Origin: Bacteroidaceae bacterium
GTDB lineage: Bacteria > Bacteroidota > Bacteroidia > Bacteroidales > CHK158-818
Reading direction: 5' to 3'
DNA length: 18,919 bases
Assembly (NCBI GenBank): GCA_017467745.1
Contig: JAFUKV010000166.1
Location: forward strand, 1 to 18,919
In this document: piece after piece, positions 8,029 to 15,049 of the stretch
How positions within the stretch are numbered: the first letter of the stretch is position 1
Layout of the letters: each line of letters begins with the position of its first letter
Position numbers and translations under genes: made by a program
The notes under the pieces: generated by a model
Told to the model about the DNA's origin: nothing
What the model saw: only the letters and a program-made list of their open reading frames with translations
Database searches by the model: none

Positions 8029-9387
8029 TTATTTCGTTTCGAACAATTTATAAAAATCTTCGGGCGAAATTTCTTTTGTATTTAGCGTTGCGTTTTCTTT
8101 TATCGTGTTAAGAATTTTTTCTTCCGTAGCGCGATCTATAATACCGCGAACCGATTCTTTGGTTTTCAACATCTCTTTCGCATAATTTTCAAGCATCTCT
8201 TCCGGAACGTTCATCATGCCGTATTGAGCGAATTGCGCTTTGGTAGCTTTTTTAGCCATATCCATAATATCGGCTTCCTCTACTTTAATCCCGAATTTAC
8301 GAACAATCTCTTCCTTAATCAAGTGCCATTTCAAATCAGGAACCATCGCAGCAAAATCAGCGTCTACGCTTTCGGGAGTTTTATTCTCGCCGGTAGTAAG
8401 CAACCAACGTTTTAAAAACGCTTCCGGCAATACAATATCGCCAACTTTTTCCTCGATTGCTTTACGAGCGTCTATTCCGAATTTATAGTCGCTCTCACCC
8501 ACCATCTGTCCGGCAATCATTTCTTTTACTTGAACACGGAATTCATCTTCGTTTTTCGCTTTATCCGCGCCTAAAACATTATCAAAAAATTCTTGATTCA
8601 TTTCCGCCGGTTTGAATCCGGTTATTTCAAAAATTTCCGCCTCAAAATCCGATTTCATTTCAGAGGCTTTTTCTTTTTCTATGCGCAACATCGACGACAA
8701 TTCCGCATCGTTGCCATCGCTCGAAGCAAACGGATTGAACACAACCTTATCGCCCACCTTCACTCCGGCGAATTTAGCTTTTTGTTCATCATTTTTAAAA
8801 TATGCAGGAGAAAGAATCGTGCTTTCTACCGAAACACCGCCTTCTTTCGCTTGTCCGTTTTCGTCCAATTCGGTCAATTTAGCTTTCAGCATATCTTTTT
8901 CACCAGCTTCATCCACCTTAATTTGAGTACCGAAACGCGATGCGAAAGCGTCAATCTGTTTCTGCACCATATCATCGTTTACCTGTAATTGGTAATAATC
9001 AATCTTATCGTCTTTCGTAATATTTACGTCGATTTTCGGAGCCAACGCAATATCGAATTTAAAATTGAAATCTTCTTGGGTATCGAAATCTATTTTTTCT
9101 TGCGATTCGTCAGGAAGCGGCTCACCAAGTATATTCAAGTTATTTTCACGGATATAACCGAACAATTTTTCTGAAACTTGTTTATTTATTTCTTCCGCCA
9201 GAATAGATTTTCCAAACATTTTCTTAATCATTCCCATCGGAACCATACCTTTACGGAATCCGGGAATATTCGCTTTCTGACGGTAACTACGCAATGTTTT
9301 TTCTACGTTATCCTGATAATCTGCTTTTGCAATCTCAATACTGACAACAGCATTGATTTCGTCAATGTTTTGTTGCGAAACGTTCAT
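8029..9387 (-). CDS. tig: Trigger factor (ribosome-associated chaperone)
   Basis: Trigger factor binds at the ribosomal exit tunnel and shields nascent chains. At 452 aa it is close to the usual length of 430-450. The N-terminal ribosome-binding domain (about 1-115) carries the signature loop GFRKGMVP (43-50), close to E. coli GFRKGKVP. The middle part (about 150-260), where other bacteria have an FKBP-type isomerase domain, has no recognisable FKBP active-site pattern, as is usual in Bacteroidetes. Residues about 265-440 form the helical substrate-binding C-terminal domain. The gene has its own promoter (9478-9508) and is followed by clpP after 214 nt, the conserved tig-clpP-clpX order. Confidence 0.96.
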   Translation of the reverse strand: MNVSQQNIDEINAVVSIEIAKADYQDNVEKTLRSYRQKANIPGFRKGMVPMGMIKKMFGKSILAEEINKQVSEKLFGYIRENNLNILGEPLPDESQEKIDFDTQEDFNFKFDIALAPKIDVNITKDDKIDYYQLQVNDDMVQKQIDAFASRFGTQIKVDEAGEKDMLKAKLTELDENGQAKEGGVSVESTILSPAYFKNDEQKAKFAGVKVGDKVVFNPFASSDGNDAELSSMLRIEKEKASEMKSDFEAEIFEITGFKPAEMNQEFFDNVLGADKAKNEDEFRVQVKEMIAGQMVGESDYKFGIDARKAIEEKVGDIVLPEAFLKRWLLTTGENKTPESVDADFAAMVPDLKWHLIKEEIVRKFGIKVEEADIMDMAKKATKAQFAQYGMMNVPEEMLENYAKEMLKTKESVRGIIDRATEEKILNTIKENATLNTKEISPEDFYKLFETK

Positions 9388-9477
9388 TCTTACAACTGTT
9401 TTTTTATGTTTAAACTTATATTATATCCTCTTTTCTATTTATTTAAGGCTCAAAACGGAGTCTAAATTTTCGAAGCG

Positions 9478-9508
9478 CAAAAATAACGGTAATCTTTCTA
9501 TAATCAAA
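9478..9508 (-). promoter_or_regulatory. Promoter of tig
   Basis: On the minus strand, a -33 element TTTG (9508-9505) and a -7 element TATTTTTG (9485-9478) are separated by 19 nt, an exact fit to the Bacteroides consensus TTTG-N19-TAnnTTTG. The predicted start is near 9471, with a leader of about 83 nt. Confidence 0.8.
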
Positions 9509-9596
9509 CACCTTTTACATTTTTATGATAAAATAGCCCGAATAAATTTTTTCAAAAACCAAAATACAACATTTCTGTAAATTTACGGCCATAAAT

Positions 9597-9627
9597 CTTG
9601 TTTATCCGATTTTTATCGCTTCCTTTG
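9597..9627 (+). promoter_or_regulatory. Probable promoter of the RRM protein gene
   Basis: CTTG (9597-9600) and TTCCTTTG (9620-9627) are separated by 19 nt. Each differs from the Bacteroides -33 and -7 consensus at one position. The spacing and the orientation towards the RRM gene support it, with a predicted leader of about 125 nt. Confidence 0.45.
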
Positions 9628-9758
9628 TACCGAATGTTGTAAATTATTGTATTGATTCTAATCTGCCAATGTCCATACTTCAATATCGACAAAACGGAAT
9701 TATCGAGCTTAATCACCCTCATTCAAAATTATTTTTATATCAAATTATTTTCATTTTT

Positions 9759-10004
9759 ATGAACATTTACATTGGCAACCTTAACTATCGCGTTAAGGAA
9801 TCAGACTTGCAACAAGTAATGGAAGAGTACGGAACCGTAGAATCCGTAAAAATTGTAAAAGACCGTGAAACCGGCAAATCAAAAGGGTTCGGCTTCGTCG
9901 AGATTTTAGGAGACGAACAAGGTAAACAAGCTATCGCCGAATTGAACGGCTCGGAATTTGAAGGCCGCACGATGGTTGTAAAAGAAGCTCGTCCGAGATC
10001 TTAA
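9759..10004 (+). CDS. Small RRM-domain RNA-binding protein
   Basis: This 81 aa protein consists of a single RNA recognition motif. RNP2 is IYIGNL (3-8) and RNP1 is KGFGFVEI (42-49), with the aromatic residues that stack on RNA bases at the expected places. The RRM fills residues 1-77 and only a few residues (ARPRS) follow, so the Gly-rich tail of many bacterial and cyanobacterial RRM proteins is missing. Bacteroidales carry several such proteins, which are thought to act as post-transcriptional regulators in the absence of Hfq; a role for this one is inference. I chose the ATG at 9759 because it places RNP2 right at the N-terminus as in the family; the upstream in-frame ATG at 9669 adds an unrelated hydrophobic stretch. 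A strong terminator follows about 80 nt downstream. Confidence 0.93.
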   Translation: MNIYIGNLNYRVKESDLQQVMEEYGTVESVKIVKDRETGKSKGFGFVEILGDEQGKQAIAELNGSEFEGRTMVVKEARPRS

Positions 10005-10086
10005 ATTACACTTTTATTACTTCAAGACCACCGGTCTATGCAGGTCGACACTCAAAACAAAGAAGACTTACTATGACTGAACTTAT

Positions 10087-10122
10087 AAAACGACCTGTTC
10101 CGAATCGAATAGGTCGTTTTTT
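10087..10122 (+). terminator. Rho-independent terminator after the RRM gene
   Basis: The stem is AAAACGACCT / AGGTCGTTTT with a 14-nt loop that can pair further (TTC with GAA). It runs directly into a six-T tract on the plus strand. It lies about 82 nt after the RRM stop and only 30 nt before the CPBP protease ATG, so the protease needs either readthrough or a promoter I could not recognise. Confidence 0.85.
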
Positions 10123-10152
10123 ATCCGCAACCGTAATATAAACACGAAAACA

Positions 10153-11151
10153 ATGAAACTCGCTTTATATTCTCCACTCGCCAAGCTATTAATTTTTATC
10201 GGGCTAATATTTCTATTCTTAGGTATATTCTCCGTAATATTTCCAATCGCTTATCTACATATACATTTATTATTCGGAGGAAATGCAACAGATATGCTAA
10301 ATCCTGAGCATACGATAAAAGACTGGGCGTTTCTATGCAATATGCAATTATGGACATCTATATGCGTATTCTTAGTTCCATCTTTATTAGTAGCCCATTG
10401 GTATAGCAACGGAAAAACCGGACGCTATCTGTTTGCCAACCATCTCCCGTCTCCGGCACAATGCTTAACTGCGGTTATCTTGTTAATCGCAATCACGCCT
10501 TTTATCGGATTTATAGGAGAATGGAACAACCAGATAAGTTTTCCGGAATCTCTATCCAGCATAGAAACATGGATGCGGCAACAAGAAAACGCCGCACAAG
10601 ACATTGTAAGCCAAATATTAAATGTAGAAAACGCCGCAGATTGGCTATTTGTATTCTTAATCTTAGCCATTTCGGCGGGAATAACGGAAGAGTTTCTTTT
10701 TCGGGGCGTAATGCAACGGCTCTTATTGGAAAAATTCAAGCGAGTACACCTATCCGTTTGGGTAACAGCTTTTATTTTCAGTGCAATACACCTTCAATTT
10801 TTCGGGTTTTTTCCGCGCATACTCTTAGGTGCGTTTTGCGGCTATCTTTTGGTATGGACAAGAAATATCTGGATTCCCGTTTTAGCGCATACATTGAACA
10901 ACGCCGCTTATGTGGCAACCGAATATGCGATAAAACAAGAATGGACTACCGCCGAAGCAACAGAAATGGACATCTCTTGGAAAGGTTTCGCAATAGCCAT
11001 TGCAGGACTGGCAATATTCGTCCTTTTAATCCGCCGATTCAAAAACCAGCAGACGGCTCAATACCGGCAAGAAATTCTCTCCTCTACCGTAAAATCCATA
11101 TTTGAAATAAAACCGGAAGAAATCAATCGAACTTTTTCCGATGAAAAATAA
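10153..11151 (+). CDS. CPBP family intramembrane glutamic endopeptidase
   Basis: This 332 aa integral membrane protein has the CPBP (Abi/CAAX-protease-like) fold. Hydrophobic segments are at about 12-38, 63-82, 104-122, 164-176, 200-218, 222-236 and 277-294. The three family motifs are present: EEFLFR with Glu179, Glu180 and Arg184; FSAIHLQF with His213; and HTLNN with His246 and Asn250. These form the catalytic site within the membrane. Family members cleave prenylated or other membrane peptides in eukaryotes and act in peptide maturation or immunity in bacteria; the substrate here is unknown. The C-terminus overlaps the 3' end of the convergent lptB gene by 29 nt. It sits between an RNA-binding protein and lipid-transport genes, which does not identify its job. 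Confidence 0.9.
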   Translation: MKLALYSPLAKLLIFIGLIFLFLGIFSVIFPIAYLHIHLLFGGNATDMLNPEHTIKDWAFLCNMQLWTSICVFLVPSLLVAHWYSNGKTGRYLFANHLPSPAQCLTAVILLIAITPFIGFIGEWNNQISFPESLSSIETWMRQQENAAQDIVSQILNVENAADWLFVFLILAISAGITEEFLFRGVMQRLLLEKFKRVHLSVWVTAFIFSAIHLQFFGFFPRILLGAFCGYLLVWTRNIWIPVLAHTLNNAAYVATEYAIKQEWTTAEATEMDISWKGFAIAIAGLAIFVLLIRRFKNQQTAQYRQEILSSTVKSIFEIKPEEINRTFSDEK

Positions 11152-11881
11152 AATTACGGCCTAAATATTTTTCACGCACAATCGGGTCTACCGAAAGCTC
11201 TTCGGATGTTCCCTGAAACAAAATACGCCCTTCAAACAACAGGTAAGCGCGGTCTGTTATACTCAGCGTTTCCGGAGCGTTATGGTCGGTTATCAATATC
11301 CCGATATTCTTCTCTTTCAGTTTATACACAATGTACTGAATATCTTCAACGGCAATCGGGTCGACACCGGCAAAAGGCTCGTCGAGCATAATAAATTTAG
11401 GGTCGATAGCCAAACAACGAGCAATCTCCGTACGCCGACGCTCGCCGCCCGAAAGCTGATCGCCCAAGTTTTTACGGACTTTCTGCAACCGGAACTCCGC
11501 TATCAAACTCTCCAACTTTTCTTTTTGGTACTCTTTCGGCTTATCTGTCATTTCGAGAACCGAACGAATATTGTCTTCAACCGACATTTTACGGAAAACA
11601 GACGCCTCCTGCGCCAAATAGCCGATACCATGTTGCGCCCGTTTATATACAGGAAATTTCGTAATATCGGTATCATCTAAAAATATACGGCCTTCATTAG
11701 GCGTAACCAGCCCCACCGTCATGTAAAACGTCGTTGTTTTACCCGCTCCGTTCGGGCCCAACAACCCGACAATCTCGCCCTGTTTCACATCGATAGAAAC
11801 GTGGTTCACAACCGTACGCTGACGATATTTCTTTACTAACTCTTCCGTACGCAACACCATTTTCTTTTCTTCCACATCCAT
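11123..11881 (-). CDS. lptB: LPS export ABC transporter ATP-binding protein LptB
   Basis: LptB is the cytoplasmic ATPase of the LptB2FG complex, which extracts lipopolysaccharide from the inner membrane and drives it to the cell surface. The 252 aa protein has Walker A GPNGAGKT (42-49), the Q-loop Gln91, the ABC signature LSGGERRR (143-150, typical of LptB), Walker B FIMLDEP (163-169) and the switch His200. The ATG at 11881 was preferred over the upstream in-frame ATG at 11911, because a -7 promoter element overlaps the latter codon, so it would precede the transcript start. Other Lpt genes are not in the window. It is divergent from mlaE-mlaF, another outer-membrane lipid transporter, and convergent with the CPBP protease gene. 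Confidence 0.94.
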   Translation of the reverse strand: MDVEEKKMVLRTEELVKKYRQRTVVNHVSIDVKQGEIVGLLGPNGAGKTTTFYMTVGLVTPNEGRIFLDDTDITKFPVYKRAQHGIGYLAQEASVFRKMSVEDNIRSVLEMTDKPKEYQKEKLESLIAEFRLQKVRKNLGDQLSGGERRRTEIARCLAIDPKFIMLDEPFAGVDPIAVEDIQYIVYKLKEKNIGILITDHNAPETLSITDRAYLLFEGRILFQGTSEELSVDPIVREKYLGRNFIFHRKKFD

Positions 11882-11908
11882 AAATATCGGCTTATGTATT
11901 GACGAGGG

Positions 11909-11916
11909 CAAAGTTA
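11909..11916 (-). promoter_or_regulatory. -7 element of the lptB promoter
   Basis: TAACTTTG on the minus strand matches TAnnTTTG exactly. It predicts a start about 20 nt before the lptB ATG at 11881. No clear TTTG lies at the -33 position. The element overlaps the longer-frame start codon, which helps fix the true start. Confidence 0.6.
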
Positions 11917-12020
11917 GCTAAATTTACGAAATATCGTTACACACAGCGAATAAAACGGCATACCCCGCCCCCCCTTTTATAAATATGCGGCAACACAAAC
12001 CGGATATAAACTATTTTTAT

Positions 12021-12028
12021 TAAATTTG
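12021..12028 (+). promoter_or_regulatory. -7 element of the mlaE-mlaF promoter
   Basis: TAAATTTG matches TAnnTTTG exactly and lies 49 nt before the mlaE ATG. The -33 position shows no TTTG. The short leader includes a small CCGT-AAAA-ACGG hairpin. Confidence 0.5.
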
Positions 12029-12076
12029 TCAAAATAAAAAACCGTAAAAACGGCATACAAAAAAAACGAAGTTTTT

Positions 12077-12826
12077 ATGTTCTTAATAAAACCGTTAGCA
12101 CAATTCGGACGATACCTCATGCTTATGCGAAGCGTATTTTCCATACCCGACCGTTGGAGCGAATTTTTCCGACGTTACATTACCGAAATATACAAACTCG
12201 GCATCGACTCTATCGCGATAGTAGCTACCATATCCATTTTTATCGGAGCTGTAATAACCATTCAAATGGTACTTAACATCATGTCGCCGATGATTCCCGC
12301 TTATGCCGTAGGCCTTGCCACCCGCGATGTGCTTCTGCTGGAATTTTCATCCTCTATCATGTGTCTCATCCTTGCCGGAAAAGTAGGCTCGAACATTGCA
12401 TCCGAGATAGGAACAATGCGAGTAACCGAACAAATCGACGCATTGGATATTATGGGTGTAAACTCTGCCAATTACCTAATTCTCCCCAAAATAGCGGCAC
12501 TCGTTTCCATCATCCCGATATTAGTAATATTCAGCATGTTCACCGGATTATTCGGAGGTTTTTTAGTCAGCGTATTTACGCAAATGATTACAGTTACCAA
12601 ATACATCTATGGCATACAAGCCATGTTTAACGAATACTATATTTGGTACTCGATTATAAAATCGCTTGTATTCGCCTTCGTTATCAGCAGCGTGGCTTCT
12701 TATTACGGTTACAACGTCAAAGGCGGAGCGCTTGAAGTAGGAAAAGCCAGTACCGATTCCGTTGTAATAAGCAGCGTAATGATATTGATGCTCGATGTAT
12801 TACTGACAAAACTTTTAATGCAATGA
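12077..12826 (+). CDS. mlaE: MlaE family ABC transporter permease
   Basis: MlaE is the inner-membrane permease of the Mla system, which moves phospholipids between inner and outer membranes and keeps the outer leaflet free of them. The 249 aa protein has an N-terminal interfacial helix and about five membrane segments (around 44-66, 84-100, 136-160, 190-212 and 228-246). The diagnostic conserved segment is residues 100-127 (AGKVGSNIASEIGTMRVTEQIDA...), with the EIGTM and EQIDAL elements. The stop overlaps the mlaF start as ATGA, indicating translational coupling. The MCE substrate-binding partner MlaD is not next to it. Confidence 0.93.
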   Translation: MFLIKPLAQFGRYLMLMRSVFSIPDRWSEFFRRYITEIYKLGIDSIAIVATISIFIGAVITIQMVLNIMSPMIPAYAVGLATRDVLLLEFSSSIMCLILAGKVGSNIASEIGTMRVTEQIDALDIMGVNSANYLILPKIAALVSIIPILVIFSMFTGLFGGFLVSVFTQMITVTKYIYGIQAMFNEYYIWYSIIKSLVFAFVISSVASYYGYNVKGGALEVGKASTDSVVISSVMILMLDVLLTKLLMQ

Positions 12827-13599
12827 TCGAAGTTCGAAACGTAATAAAGTCTTTCGACGGAAAAACCATTCTTCACGACATTTCCGCCGATTTCTACGCA
12901 GGAAAAACAAACCTGATTATCGGCCAAAGCGGATCAGGGAAAACGGTCTTAATGAAATCGATCGTCGGATTGATAGTGCCTACTTCCGGACAAATTTTAT
13001 ACGACGGGAAAGACCTGCTTACGCTATCGCACAACGAAACCCGTTTATTAAGAAGCGAAATAGGCATGTTGTTTCAAGGGTCGGCCTTGTTCGACTCTCT
13101 GACAGTATTGGAGAATGTCATGTTCCCGCTCAAAATGTTTACCCATAAAACATTGAAAGAAAGAACCAAAAGAGCGGAATTTTGTTTAGAACGGGTAAAC
13201 CTGAAAGGAGCAGACAAACTCTTTCCGTCCGAAATAAGCGGAGGTATGCAAAAGCGGGTAGCCATTGCTCGGGCTATCGCATTAAACCCCAAATATTTGT
13301 TTTGCGACGAGCCGAACTCCGGGTTAGACCCCAAAACATCCTTGCTGATAGACGAGCTGGTAAGCGATATTACCAAAGAATATAACATGACCACCATTAT
13401 CAACACGCACGATATGAACTCAGTAATGGGTATCGGCGAAAATATCATCTTCTTGAATAAAGGGCACAAAGAATGGGTAGGAACCAAAGACGACATTTTT
13501 ACATCCGACAACGAAGCGTTGAACAATTTCGTTTTCGCCTCCAATCTCTTTAAAGAGGTAAAAGAATACGTATTGACACAAAAACAAGGGCATCTCTAA
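12823..13599 (+). CDS. mlaF: MlaF family ABC transporter ATP-binding protein
   Basis: This is the cytoplasmic ATPase that powers MlaE. The 258 aa protein has Walker A GQSGSGKT (34-41), Q-loop Gln85, the signature ISGGMQKR (138-145, the non-canonical form typical of MlaF rather than LSGGQ), Walker B YLFCDEP (158-164) with SGLDP following, and switch His196. The ATG overlaps the mlaE TGA by 4 nt. The roughly 50 residues after the H-loop are a short extension of the kind used in MlaF for dimer or regulator contacts; that role is inferred. No mlaD, mlaC or mlaB follows: the next gene is an unrelated secreted protein. I see no terminator in the 100 nt after the stop. Confidence 0.93.
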   Translation: MIEVRNVIKSFDGKTILHDISADFYAGKTNLIIGQSGSGKTVLMKSIVGLIVPTSGQILYDGKDLLTLSHNETRLLRSEIGMLFQGSALFDSLTVLENVMFPLKMFTHKTLKERTKRAEFCLERVNLKGADKLFPSEISGGMQKRVAIARAIALNPKYLFCDEPNSGLDPKTSLLIDELVSDITKEYNMTTIINTHDMNSVMGIGENIIFLNKGHKEWVGTKDDIFTSDNEALNNFVFASNLFKEVKEYVLTQKQGHL

Positions 13600-13699
13600 A
13601 ATTGCGTCAATACCTCGTATCAACTATCAACTTGCAAAGTTCTTTATTTATATAAGACCTAATTAAAATATAAATTACCCCCAATCAAAAAAACCGATT

Positions 13700-14161
13700 A
13701 TGAAAAAACTCCGATTGACATTAGCGATAACCGGTATCCTGCTAACGCAAACCCTCATCTCTCAAACAGGAGAAAAAAATTTTATAGACCAGAACTACAT
13801 AGAAGTAACCGGAAAAGCGGAAACAGAAATCGTTCCCGACGAAATTTATTTAAAAATCGTATTGAACGAAAACGACAATAAAGGAAAAATCTCTTTGACT
13901 GAGATGGAGCAGTCTTTATATCAAACGCTGGTACGTTGCGGTATCAACGCAAAAGAATCTCTCTACGTTCGAGACGCCGGAAGCACATTCAAAGTTTCCA
14001 AATGGAAACGTTCTGACATACGCACCTCTCGCCAGTACGTATTATTGGTAAACGATGCGCAGAAAGTAGGAGAAGTAATATCCGAACTACAAAATGTCGG
14101 CATCGCCAATGTTTCAATAGAACGAGTAAGCCACTCGCGCATCGAGGATTTACAAAAATAA
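13700..14161 (+). CDS. SIMPL-domain (DUF541) secreted protein, N-terminal part cut short by an in-frame TAA
   Basis: These 153 codons are followed by TAA at 14159-14161. Residues 1-21 are a signal peptide (MKKLRLTLAITGILL...), so the product would be periplasmic. Residues about 33-150 match the SIMPL domain: an IEVTGKAETEIVPDEIYL-like opening strand, a helix with QSLYQTLVRCGI, and the Y-V-L-L-V-N strand before EVISELQNVGI. SIMPL proteins are broadly conserved periplasmic proteins of unclear function, usually of about 230-240 residues. The reading frame continues in phase for 83 more codons after the TAA (14162-14413) and that part looks like the missing second half, so the gene appears interrupted by a single nonsense codon. 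Whether the shortened product is stable or used is unknown. A sequencing error is the simplest alternative. Confidence 0.75.
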   Translation: MKKLRLTLAITGILLTQTLISQTGEKNFIDQNYIEVTGKAETEIVPDEIYLKIVLNENDNKGKISLTEMEQSLYQTLVRCGINAKESLYVRDAGSTFKVSKWKRSDIRTSRQYVLLVNDAQKVGEVISELQNVGIANVSIERVSHSRIEDLQK

Positions 14162-14413
14162 GTCAAAGCAAACGCAATAAAAGCCGCCAAAGAAAAAGCC
14201 GCCATGTTAACCCAAGCTATCGGCCAAGACATAGGTAGAGCCCTTTACATATACGAAAATCCGTCCTACATTACGCCACGCATAGCGCAATCTAACGTAA
14301 TGTTGTTCGAAACCGTTGAGACAGCAGAAGAAGAAAACGGATTCGCGCCTTCGGCCGAATTTGAAAAAATAAAACTGGAATATTCCATTACCGTCAGATT
14401 CGAGCTGTTTTAA
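14162..14413 (+). pseudogene. C-terminal half of the SIMPL-domain gene, cut off by the in-frame stop
   Basis: This stretch is open in the same frame as 13700-14161 and ends at a TAA at 14411-14413. The translation reads VKANAIKAAKEKAAMLTQAI and then continues through GQDIGRALYIYE to a final strand ending ITVRFELF. That is the expected second half of a SIMPL protein: a helix rich in K-A-A-K-E-K, a Q-x-I-G turn, a beta strand and a closing ITVRF strand. Together the two parts give 237 codons, a normal family length. No second disabling mutation is visible, so the stop is recent or an artefact. An internal ATG at 14204 could in principle restart translation, but a protein starting there would lack a signal peptide. 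Confidence 0.7.
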
Positions 14414-14419
14414 TTCGCA

Positions 14420-15049
14420 TTACAAAAACTGCAACTTCAACCCGAACGACAAACTAAGAATATCTTTTAGCTTTATATAGCGGTTCGATACCGCGCTGAT
14501 AAAATACAAATCGTTTGTACTAAGTTCGTAAAAAAACGAGAGAGAATCACTCTTTCTTTTTTCCGGATCAAAATTCAGGGTAATACGTTCGCCCAAGAAA
14601 ACATGAGTACGTATTCGGGTAGAAAACGAATAATATTTATTGCTCGGGTATTTAATAGGAGTACGCGCCCAGAAATTATCCGAAAAAATCGTATTGATAT
14701 AAATTCCGCACGCCAACGGCTCAAACATGAATTTCTGAGAAAAATGAATTTTCCACGGCATATAATTCTGTTTAAGCGTTAACGTTACCTTAGTATCATC
14801 ATGTTTAAACGCCGGAACAAACCCTAACAGCACATCTGTTTCCCAATGTTTGGAACGCCCGTAATCCCAGCCTACTCCCGCTGATAAAAAGCCCATAGAA
14901 CCGGCAAACTGCAATTTTGCATATCGAGGAATCAACCTATCCCACGAAGATTTATAGCGTTCTACATTTCTGTCATGTTTCGTTTGTGCATATCCCCCGC
15001 TTACACATAAAAAGAACAGCAATAATGCACTAAAAATCAACCTCTTCAT
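14420..15049 (-). CDS. Outer-membrane beta-barrel-like protein of unknown function
   Basis: I do not recognise a named family. The 209 aa protein has a signal peptide (MKRLIFSALLLFFLCVSGGYA, cut before QTKHD). The mature part is rich in alternating hydrophobic/polar strands with many aromatic residues and glycines (for example LQFAGSMGFLSAGVGWDYG, SFSTRIRTHVFL), and ends in LSLSFGLKLQFL, like the closing strand of an outer-membrane barrel, although the last residue is Leu rather than Phe. An 8-strand barrel would fit the length. It starts inside the 3' end of the metallophosphoesterase gene (20-nt overlap), implying translational coupling and a shared role. Its 3' end faces the SIMPL gene with only 6 nt between them. 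Confidence 0.8.
   Translation of the reverse strand: MKRLIFSALLLFFLCVSGGYAQTKHDRNVERYKSSWDRLIPRYAKLQFAGSMGFLSAGVGWDYGRSKHWETDVLLGFVPAFKHDDTKVTLTLKQNYMPWKIHFSQKFMFEPLACGIYINTIFSDNFWARTPIKYPSNKYYSFSTRIRTHVFLGERITLNFDPEKRKSDSLSFFYELSTNDLYFISAVSNRYIKLKDILSLSFGLKLQFL

Larger units (their letters stand above)
9388..9758. other. Divergent intergenic region between tig and the RRM gene
   Basis: This 371-bp non-coding, A/T-rich stretch holds the promoter of tig (minus, 9478-9508) and a probable promoter of the RRM gene (plus, 9597-9627). The implied leaders are about 80 nt for tig and about 125 nt for the RRM gene. I see no tRNA, structured riboswitch or small ORF I would defend. An in-frame extension of the RRM gene from 9669 encodes 30 unconserved-looking residues and was treated as leader. 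Confidence 0.7.

Noticed and set aside
9669..9758. Possible N-terminal extension of the RRM protein
   Set aside because: The 30 extra residues are unrelated to RRM proteins and RNP2 would be displaced from the N-terminus; ATG 9759 fits the family.
11952..12058. 12-nt direct repeat AAAACGGCATAC (11952-11963 and 12047-12058) between lptB and mlaE
   Set aside because: Short, imperfectly placed relative to either promoter, and no further copies were seen. It could be an operator pair, but chance is not excluded.
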